From an uncultured Ruminococcus sp. (GTDB lineage Bacteria; Bacillota; Clostridia; Oscillospirales; Acutalibacteraceae), in NCBI GenBank assembly GCA_902772795.1, contig CACYBZ010000436.1, forward strand, positions 1 through 5,222: DNA of 5,222 nt. The letters run 5' to 3'. This document shows positions 1 through 5,222 of the stretch, piece after piece (the stretch's first letter is position 1; each line of letters opens with the position of its first letter). The translations under genes and the position numbers were made by a program. The notes below the pieces were generated by a model. It was not told the DNA's origin. It did not search any database and was given only the letters and a program-made list of their open reading frames with translations.

Positions 1-2
1 GG

Positions 3-1844
3 TTACAGATGAATCTGTACATGATATTCTTTCAGCCAGAAATTGATTTGCAGGAGATAGGCGAGAATCTGCGGAGCTTTCATAAGTTGCCCGTACCACG
101 GGGAAAGCAGTCTGTCGGGGTTTTCCATGATATCAGAAACGGCTTTTTCATCAAGAAATTGTGTGATAGGGTCTTTGTCGGCAAATACCTGACGCATAGC
201 GTCAGATACCAGTCGGAAATAAACAGGGTGATGTGTCTTAGGATACGGACTTTTTTTCCGCCATACGATTTCTTTGGGAAGAATATCTTCCATTGCCTTT
301 CGGACGATGCCCTTTTCACGACCGTCAAAGGCTTTGACTGACCACGGCATGTTGTAGGCATATTCGACAATACGGTAATCACAGAACGGCACTCTGACTT
401 CAAGACCGTTATACATACTGCAACGGTCTTTTCTGTCAAGAAGTCCCTGCATGAACCAGTCAAAATTCAGAACGAACATTTCTTTCATTCTTTTTTCCAG
501 ACGGCTTTCATCGGGAAGCGTATCCACACGGTGTATCGTGGAAAGATATTTTTCCCTGACATATTCTTCACCACGGGGCAACAGTCCTTTTTTCAGCACA
601 CTCCTGCGGACAGCGGTACTGTTCGACCACGGAAAATTATCTTCAAACAGAATTTTTTCGTTATGATACCACGGATATCCGCCGAAAAGTTCATCGGCAC
701 ATTCTCCCGACAAGGCTACCGTAAAATCTTTCTTTACCTCCTTACAGAACAGCAACAACGAAGAATCCACATCTGTCATAGCAGGCAAATCCCTTGCCTT
801 TACGCTGTCATAGAGTGCATGATAAACGCTTTCATTATCCAGAACAATATTTCTGTGACGGGTATGGGCGGATTTGCTCATCAGACCGATATATTCGCTG
901 TCGGCATTGGGCTGAAAAAGACTTTTCTGAAAATAGCGGTCGTTGTCGGTATAGTCCACCGAATAGGTAGTCAGAATTCCCTTATGATTTTCCCGAAAAT
1001 AGCCGGAAGCGGTCTGACTGATAATGCTGGAATCCAGTCCGCCCGACAAGAATGTACATAACGGTACATCAGATACCAACTGACGGGTAATAGCATCTTT
1101 GAGTAACCACCGCAGATAGTCAACGGTCTGCGAAGGGGAATGGGGGTGAGGTTTTGCCGTCAGCCGAAAATAACGGTGTTTATCGAATCTGCCATCATGA
1201 TAAACGCCGTATTCCCCCGGCAGAAGTTCAAAGACATTTCTGAAAATACCGTTTCCACCGCTCCGCCCCGGGCCGATAAAGAAAATATCGTTGAATCCCT
1301 CTTCGTCGACAACGGGCTGTACTTTCGGACATTTCAGCAGTGCCTTGATTTCGGAGGCAAACAGAAAACCGCCGTCATACTGACAATAGAAAAAAGGTTT
1401 GACCCCTATTCTGTCCCTTGCAGTGAACAGTTTATGTGAACTGTGTTCATAGACGGCAAAGGCAAAAATACCGTTCAGTTTTTCCACGCAGTTTTCTTTC
1501 CAGCAGATGTATGCCGTCAGCAGAACTTCCGTATCCGAATGGTCGGAAAACGTATAGTTTTTGCGGAGAAGTTCCTGTCGCAGGTCGTCAGTATTGTAGA
1601 GTTCTCCGTTATAGACGATGGTATATGTTTCATTCCGATAAGTTCTGGTCATGGGCTGTTTACCGCCGTCAGGGTCGATGACGGTAAGACGGCGGTGCAT
1701 AAGACAGACATTTTTTTCCTGACTGAAAAAAATTCCCTGCTGGTCAGGTCCCCGTTTTTCCAGAGAAGAAACCATATGATGTATCACCGTATTTTTTTCG
1801 GTGAGGTCTGTATATTTATCCAGCCAGCCTGCTATTCCGCACAT
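3..1844 (-). CDS. asnB: Asparagine synthase (glutamine-hydrolysing), AsnB/AsnO type
   Basis: Complete 613-residue class B asparagine synthetase. It takes ammonia from glutamine and transfers it to an AMP-activated aspartate in the cytoplasm. Seen: the N-terminal class II glutaminase domain (about 2-200) starts MCGIAGW, so Cys2 becomes the nucleophile after Met removal. The glutamine-pocket residues are R52 (in RRL), N79-G80-E81 and D104 (in HSDTE). The C-terminal synthetase domain (about 235-600) has the ATP-pyrophosphatase loop SGGLDSS (267-273), the SGECADELFGGY segment (379-390) and WRKK (528-531), whose lysines match the catalytic lysine region of E. coli AsnB. The ATG at 1842-1844 is forced by the need for Cys2 and has a near-consensus ribosome binding site. 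The length fits the Firmicute family of about 610-635 residues. It lies 65 nt after spoIVB on the same strand, so co-transcription is likely. Relatives include B. subtilis AsnO (sporulation-linked) and AsnB (peptidoglycan amidation), so the acceptor could be a substrate other than free aspartate. The stop codon is 2 nt from the window edge, so any downstream terminator is out of view. Confidence 0.96.
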   Translation of the reverse strand: MCGIAGWLDKYTDLTEKNTVIHHMVSSLEKRGPDQQGIFFSQEKNVCLMHRRLTVIDPDGGKQPMTRTYRNETYTIVYNGELYNTDDLRQELLRKNYTFSDHSDTEVLLTAYICWKENCVEKLNGIFAFAVYEHSSHKLFTARDRIGVKPFFYCQYDGGFLFASEIKALLKCPKVQPVVDEEGFNDIFFIGPGRSGGNGIFRNVFELLPGEYGVYHDGRFDKHRYFRLTAKPHPHSPSQTVDYLRWLLKDAITRQLVSDVPLCTFLSGGLDSSIISQTASGYFRENHKGILTTYSVDYTDNDRYFQKSLFQPNADSEYIGLMSKSAHTRHRNIVLDNESVYHALYDSVKARDLPAMTDVDSSLLLFCKEVKKDFTVALSGECADELFGGYPWYHNEKILFEDNFPWSNSTAVRRSVLKKGLLPRGEEYVREKYLSTIHRVDTLPDESRLEKRMKEMFVLNFDWFMQGLLDRKDRCSMYNGLEVRVPFCDYRIVEYAYNMPWSVKAFDGREKGIVRKAMEDILPKEIVWRKKSPYPKTHHPVYFRLVSDAMRQVFADKDPITQFLDEKAVSDIMENPDRLLSPWYGQLMKAPQILAYLLQINFWLKEYHVQIHL

Positions 1845-1852
1845 AGAAACAA

Positions 1853-1858
1853 CCGCCT
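1853..1858 (-). promoter_or_regulatory. Ribosome binding site of asnB
   Basis: On the minus strand the sequence reads AAAGGCGGTT before the ATG. AGGCGG lies 8 nt upstream and differs from AGGAGG by one base. It supports the start that leaves Cys2 as the catalytic N-terminal residue. Confidence 0.75.
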
Positions 1859-1909
1859 TTCAAAATGAATTGCTGATGTTATGATATGCCGTTTTGGTGA
1901 GAATGTGCA

Positions 1910-3112
1910 TCAGGCAGAGATATTTTCTGTGTTACGACTGGCTTCGTTGAACGAGGCAATCATATTTTCAGCGAAAATACCGTAACCTTTGTCGGGTTCG
2001 TTGACGAAAACATGTGTTACCGCTCCCACAAGACGGTTATTCTGAATGATGGGACTTCCGCTCATGCCCTGTACAATGCCGTTGGTTTTACTCAGCAGAG
2101 TCCTGTCTGTTACCTGAATGACAATATTTTTTGTTTTATGATATTCGTTGTAATTTATCGACAGAATTTCCACATCATAATACTGCGGAGAAGTATTGTC
2201 AAGAGTCGTGATGATTTTTGCCTTGCCTGTTCTGACCTGCTGTTTGTAGGCGAGAGGGATTGTCTTATGACTGACGGGCGATGTCTGAAGATAGCCGAAA
2301 ATTCCCGTATCACAGTTGCTTATCACATAGCCTTTACAGAGATTTTCACAGTGGTGACCGTTGAGTGTTCCAGCCACACCTGCTCTGGCTTTGGTGATAC
2401 CCTCAATTTCAGCTCCTGTCACTTCGCCCTGTGCCAGAGGCATAAGTTCGCCTGTGTCAATATCGCATATGCCGTGTCCCAGACCGCCGAAAGCATGACT
2501 TTCCGTATGATAAAATGTCATTGTTCCGATACCTGCCGAACTGTCACGAACCCAGATACCGATTTTATAGCTTTTGTTTTCCGTCTGTATGGGCATGACG
2601 GTTTTTGCGATGGTCTTGCCGTTGCGGATAATTTTCAGCGTGACAGGTTTTCCTTTACTGTCGTTGACAGTCAGCGGTAAATCCTCCGTACAGGTGATTT
2701 TTCTGCCGTCGGCGTAGGTAATGACATCACCGATTTCTATTCCGCTTTCTCTGGCAGGATTGTAGGTTTTGCCGTTGACCGTTATTTTGTCGGTCTTTAC
2801 CACCATTACCCCTTCGGTGAAAAGCCGTATACCGAACGGATTTCCACAGGGAACAACCATTTCATTTGGTCTGATGGAAATATTGACGTTCTTGATGGGA
2901 AAAATATTGCCGAACATGAGTTTTCCTGCGACTTTCTGATTTTCGTCTTTATAGGTATTGAGCGTCACACCGTATACCGAAAGCGACTGTATACCGACAC
3001 TGTCGGTATAATAATCCGAGGGCAGGAGATTTCCCAGTACCGCACCTGTACTGAAAATCATTGTGCAGATAACTGCGGTTGTAATGGTAAATATTCTGAT
3101 GAATTTTCGCAA
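1910..3112 (-). CDS. spoIVB: SpoIVB peptidase (sporulation serine protease, family S55) with PDZ domain
   Basis: Complete 400-residue SpoIVB homologue; the B. subtilis protein is about 426 residues. Known role: it is made in the forespore, crosses the inner forespore membrane and cleaves SpoIVFA, which frees SpoIVFB to process pro-sigma-K in the mother cell. Seen: a short basic N-terminus and hydrophobic segment (about 5-27), fitting a signal anchor; a PDZ-like domain (about 90-175, with the ESGIEIGDVITYADG segment); and a C-terminal S55 peptidase domain. Catalytic candidates are His213 (in GLGHGI), Asp336 (in VTDRTLL) and Ser351 (in GMSGSPI). The Asp-to-Ser distance of 15 residues equals that of Asp363 and Ser378 in B. 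subtilis. The start is a TTG at 3110-3112, chosen because AGGAGG lies 8 nt upstream; the next in-frame ATG (residue 18) would cut into the membrane segment. It is upstream of asnB and divergent from the flavodiiron gene. No convincing sigma-G promoter was found by eye. The intact triad argues that it is functional. Confidence 0.95.
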   Translation of the reverse strand: MRKFIRIFTITTAVICTMIFSTGAVLGNLLPSDYYTDSVGIQSLSVYGVTLNTYKDENQKVAGKLMFGNIFPIKNVNISIRPNEMVVPCGNPFGIRLFTEGVMVVKTDKITVNGKTYNPARESGIEIGDVITYADGRKITCTEDLPLTVNDSKGKPVTLKIIRNGKTIAKTVMPIQTENKSYKIGIWVRDSSAGIGTMTFYHTESHAFGGLGHGICDIDTGELMPLAQGEVTGAEIEGITKARAGVAGTLNGHHCENLCKGYVISNCDTGIFGYLQTSPVSHKTIPLAYKQQVRTGKAKIITTLDNTSPQYYDVEILSINYNEYHKTKNIVIQVTDRTLLSKTNGIVQGMSGSPIIQNNRLVGAVTHVFVNEPDKGYGIFAENMIASFNEASRNTENISA

Positions 3113-3120
3113 AGATTCCG

Positions 3121-3126
3121 CCTCCT
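3121..3126 (-). promoter_or_regulatory. Ribosome binding site that fixes the TTG start of spoIVB
   Basis: The minus strand reads AGGAGG, followed by an 8-nt spacer (CGGAATCT) and then TTG. This perfect Shine-Dalgarno sequence at ideal spacing is the reason for accepting a non-ATG start codon. Confidence 0.85.
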
Positions 3127-3230
3127 GTTGTATTGCTGATTTTATTTTGCCACATAATCAGTAAATTAACAGTTCAATTTATTTCCGACAAAATCAGCAC
3201 AAAATTTTAATACTTACGTTCTGATTTTTG

Positions 3231-3259
3231 TTGAAAAAAAGTAAGAAATATGATACAAT
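3231..3259 (+). promoter_or_regulatory. Vegetative (sigma-A type) promoter of the flavodiiron gene
   Basis: The -35 box TTGAAA (3231-3236), a 17-bp spacer and the -10 box TACAAT (3254-3259) each differ from consensus by one or two bases. A TG one base before the -10 box (TGATACAAT) makes it an extended -10 promoter. Transcription would start near 3265-3267 in an A/T-rich stretch, giving a leader of about 35 nt that holds the ribosome binding site and little else. No riboswitch or attenuator fits in so short a leader. The promoter suggests expression in growing cells. Confidence 0.8.
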
Positions 3260-3284
3260 AAAAAAAATTTGATTTCCATTGTAC

Positions 3285-3290
3285 AGGAGG
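3285..3290 (+). promoter_or_regulatory. Ribosome binding site of the flavodiiron gene
   Basis: AGGAGG (extended to AGGAGGT) lies 9 nt before the ATG at 3300. It sits inside the longer reading frame that could start at TTG 3279, so translation must begin at 3300 rather than 3279. Confidence 0.9.
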
Positions 3291-3299
3291 TTACCAACT

Positions 3300-5087
3300 A
3301 TGAATATTACCAATGACATTAAGTATGTCGGCGTAAACGACCATCAGATTGATTTGTTCGAGGGACAATATGACGTTCCCAACGGTATGGCATACAATTC
3401 CTACGTTATCACAGACGAGAAAATTGCCGTTATGGATACCGTCGACCGCAATTTTACCCACGAGTGGCTTAACAACGTCGAGGACGCTTTACAGGGCAGA
3501 AAACCTGATTATCTTGTTGTTCAGCATATGGAACCCGACCATTCCGCCAATATCGAAGTCTTTCTGAAGAACTATCCCGAAGCGGTAGTCGTTTCCTCAG
3601 CGAAGGCGTTCACCATGATGAAGAACTTTTTCGGTACAGACTTTGCGGAAAGAAGAATCGTTGTCGGCGAGGGAGATACGCTGGAACTGGGCAGTCATAC
3701 GCTGACATTTGTTACCGCACCGATGGTACACTGGCCTGAAGTCATTGTCACTTATGACGCTAAAGACAAAGTTCTGTTTTCTGCGGACGGTTTCGGTAAA
3801 TTCGGAGCGTTGGACGTAGAAGAAGACTGGGCTTGTGAAGCAAGACGTTATTATATAGGGATTGTGGGCAAATACGGTATGCAGGTGCAGGCATTGCTGA
3901 AAAAAGCGTCAAAGCTGGCGATTGATATTATCTGTCCGTTGCATGGCCCTGTACTGAAAGAAAATCTGGGGTATTATCTGGGACTGTATCATACATGGTC
4001 AAGCTACGGTGTGGAAAGTGACGGCGTGATGATAGCCTACACTTCCGTATACGGCAACACAAAGAAAGCGGTAGAAATTCTTGCGGAAAAACTCAGGGTG
4101 AAAGGTTGTCCGAAAGTTGTTGTCAACGATTTGGCAAGATGTGATATGGCAGAAGCGGTAGAAGATGCTTTCCGTTATGGCAGAATCGTACTGGCAACCA
4201 CTACCTACAATGCCGATATTTTCCCATTCATGCGTGAGTTTATCGACCATCTTACCGAACGCAATTTCCAGAACAGAACGGTAGCTGTCATTGAAAACGG
4301 TTCATGGGCTCCCATGGCGACCAAAGTCATCAAGAAAATGCTGGAGGGCTGTAAGAAAATCACATATACCGATACCAATGTCAGAATACTGTCCGCACTC
4401 AGTAAGGACAGTAAGGAACAGCTGGAAAAACTCGCTGACGAACTTTGCATGGACTATATGGCACAGCATGAAGAAACTGCCAACAAGAATGACCTGAAAG
4501 CTTTGTTCAATATTGGTTATGGTCTGTATGTAGTCACGTCCAACGACGGCAAAAAGGATAACGGTCTTATTGTCAATACGGTAACACAGGTTACCAGTAC
4601 CCCGAACAGAGTAGCTGTCTGTATCAACAAGCAGAATTATTCTCATCATATCATCAGGCAGACAGGAATAATGAATGTCAACTGTCTTTCGGTAGAAGCA
4701 CCGTTCAGCGTATTTGAGAATTTCGGTTTCCAGAGCGGAAGAACAGCCGACAAGTTCGCCGATTACGAAAAACTGCGTTCAGATAACGGACTGGTATTTC
4801 TGAACAAGTATATCAATTCGTTCATGTCGCTGAAAGTGGAGGACTATATTGACCTTGACACACATGGTATGTTTATCTGTAGTGTGACCGAAGCCAGAGT
4901 AGTTTCAGATAAAGAAACGATGACGTACACATATTATCAGAACAACGTCAAGCCCAAACCGCAGACCGAAGGCAAGAAAGGCTGGGTCTGTAAGGTATGC
5001 GGATATGTTCACGAAGGCGATTTGCCCGAAGACTTTATTTGTCCGTTATGTAAACACGGTGTAGCCGATTTTGAACCCATACAATAA
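3300..5087 (+). CDS. Flavodiiron protein fused to flavin reductase and rubredoxin-like domains (FprA-Hrb fusion)
   Basis: Complete 595-residue flavodiiron protein. The family reduces O2 to water, and in some members NO to N2O, in the cytoplasm of anaerobes. Seen, in order: a metallo-beta-lactamase-like diiron domain (about 1-235) with ligands H76, E78, D80, H144, D163 and H215, with H81 completing HxExDH; a flavodoxin domain (about 243-395) whose TSVYGNT loop (248-254) should hold the FMN phosphate; a flavin reductase-like domain (about 398-548) starting near LKALFNIGYGLYVVTS; a Lys/Pro-rich linker (about 549-560); and a short rubredoxin-like tail with CxxC at 564-567 and 581-584. The family's iron ligands are all present. 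Moorella encodes the first two domains as FprA and the last two as Hrb, a separate NADH-linked partner; here they are one chain. Inference: the protein may take electrons from NAD(P)H without a separate partner. The start is ATG 3300, set by AGGAGG. It appears to be a single-gene transcript, with its own promoter and terminator. O2 versus NO preference cannot be read from sequence. Confidence 0.95.
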   Translation: MNITNDIKYVGVNDHQIDLFEGQYDVPNGMAYNSYVITDEKIAVMDTVDRNFTHEWLNNVEDALQGRKPDYLVVQHMEPDHSANIEVFLKNYPEAVVVSSAKAFTMMKNFFGTDFAERRIVVGEGDTLELGSHTLTFVTAPMVHWPEVIVTYDAKDKVLFSADGFGKFGALDVEEDWACEARRYYIGIVGKYGMQVQALLKKASKLAIDIICPLHGPVLKENLGYYLGLYHTWSSYGVESDGVMIAYTSVYGNTKKAVEILAEKLRVKGCPKVVVNDLARCDMAEAVEDAFRYGRIVLATTTYNADIFPFMREFIDHLTERNFQNRTVAVIENGSWAPMATKVIKKMLEGCKKITYTDTNVRILSALSKDSKEQLEKLADELCMDYMAQHEETANKNDLKALFNIGYGLYVVTSNDGKKDNGLIVNTVTQVTSTPNRVAVCINKQNYSHHIIRQTGIMNVNCLSVEAPFSVFENFGFQSGRTADKFADYEKLRSDNGLVFLNKYINSFMSLKVEDYIDLDTHGMFICSVTEARVVSDKETMTYTYYQNNVKPKPQTEGKKGWVCKVCGYVHEGDLPEDFICPLCKHGVADFEPIQ

Positions 5088-5096
5088 TGAACTGAC

Positions 5097-5135
5097 AGTC
5101 AGCGGTCTGTATGTTTTCAGACTGCTGACTTTTTT
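5097..5135 (+). terminator. Intrinsic terminator of the flavodiiron gene
   Basis: A 13-bp stem pairs 5097-5109 with 5118-5130, with a single G-T wobble, around an 8-nt loop and followed directly by a run of six T. It begins 9 nt after the stop codon. An outer 6-nt pair (AACTGA at 5090-5095 with TCAGTT at 5135-5140) could extend the fold across the T run. There is no matching A run on the left side, so it should act only on rightward transcription. Confidence 0.9.
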
Positions 5136-5138
5136 CAG

Positions 5139-5215
5139 TTTAAGGGCTTCGCCCTTAAAAATCCTGATTCAAGGGTTGCACCCTTGAAAATCCTGCCAAG
5201 GGGCGTTGCCCCTTG
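5139..5215. repeat. Array of three short hairpins with 29-nt period and AATCCTG linkers
   Basis: Three perfect inverted repeats follow each other: 5139-5147 with 5151-5159 (9 bp, loop TTC), 5168-5176 with 5180-5188 (9 bp, loop TGC), and 5197-5204 with 5208-5215 (8 bp, loop GTT). They start exactly 29 nt apart. The 8-nt linkers are AATCCTGA and AATCCTGC. All stems share an AAGGG core, but the flanking pairs differ in a compensated way (T-A against C-G), so pairing is kept while sequence changes. No open reading frame or mobile-element gene is seen here. The array may go on past the window edge. Its function is unknown; such hairpin strings seem familiar from Ruminococcus-like genomes, a recollection not checked here. 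Confidence 0.8.
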
Positions 5216-5222
5216 ACCCCAC

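Noticed and set aside
531..1061. Plus-strand open frame of 176 codons opposite asnB
   Set aside because: It lies fully antisense to a strongly conserved enzyme, has no ribosome binding site that I can see, and its translation shows no recognisable domain. It is a shadow of asnB.
1873..1913. Possible terminator between spoIVB and asnB (CTGATG paired with CATCAG)
   Set aside because: The stem is only 6 bp with a 29-nt loop, overlaps the spoIVB stop codon and has no T run on the minus strand. It does not look like a terminator.
2012..2680. Plus-strand open frame of 222 codons opposite spoIVB
   Set aside because: It is long, but fully antisense to the SpoIVB peptidase, rich in Cys and His with no family pattern. 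The frame is kept open by the codon use of the opposite gene.
3127..3180. Sigma-G or sigma-A promoter for spoIVB
   Set aside because: Candidates such as CAAAATA with an upstream TTAAT, or TTGAAC without a good -10 box, match consensus too poorly to call. A forespore promoter is expected from biology but not shown by the sequence.
4302..4649. Minus-strand open frame inside the flavodiiron gene
   Set aside because: It is antisense to the flavodoxin and flavin reductase domains, with no start signals or recognisable product.
5139..5215. CRISPR array
   Set aside because: The 29-nt spacing is suggestive, but the units are self-paired hairpins with 8-nt linkers, and there is no repeat-spacer alternation with unique spacers of usual length.

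Overview
The window holds three complete protein-coding genes, with no RNA gene, CRISPR array or insertion sequence. A spoIVB-type sporulation peptidase gene, a class B asparagine synthetase (asnB-type), Gram-positive Shine-Dalgarno signals (AGGAGG), moderate-to-low GC content and an FprA-type flavodiiron protein point to a strictly anaerobic, low-GC, spore-lineage Firmicute. The AATCCTG-linked, GGG/CCC hairpin repeats at the right end remind me of Ruminococcus/Oscillospiraceae genomes. That genus-level placement rests on recollection and is only an inference.

Layout. The left 3.1 kb is read leftwards: spoIVB (1910-3112) comes first, then, after a 65-nt gap without an obvious terminator or promoter, asnB (3-1844). 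They probably share a transcript. A 187-bp AT-rich region (3113-3299) separates this pair from the divergent, rightward flavodiiron gene (3300-5087). That gene has a good vegetative promoter (TTGAAA, 17-bp spacer, TGATACAAT), a strong ribosome binding site and a clear intrinsic terminator (5097-5135). The last part of the window (5139-5215) is a non-coding run of three short perfect hairpins that start every 29 nt and are joined by the same AATCCTG linker.

Function. The flavodiiron protein is a four-domain fusion: metallo-beta-lactamase-like diiron domain, flavodoxin, flavin reductase, and a short rubredoxin-like domain. In effect it joins FprA with its usual partner Hrb, so one chain could carry electrons from NAD(P)H to O2 (or NO). 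SpoIVB is a serine protease with a PDZ domain and an intact His/Asp/Ser triad; it is expected to act in forespore-to-mother-cell signalling. AsnB makes asparagine, or a related amide, from glutamine and ATP. The spoIVB-asnB pairing is notable because spoIVB often lies next to spo0A, and Bacillus has a sporulation-linked asparagine synthetase (AsnO). No wholly new system is evident. The most useful leads are the fused flavodiiron architecture, the spoIVB-asnB context and the periodic hairpin array.
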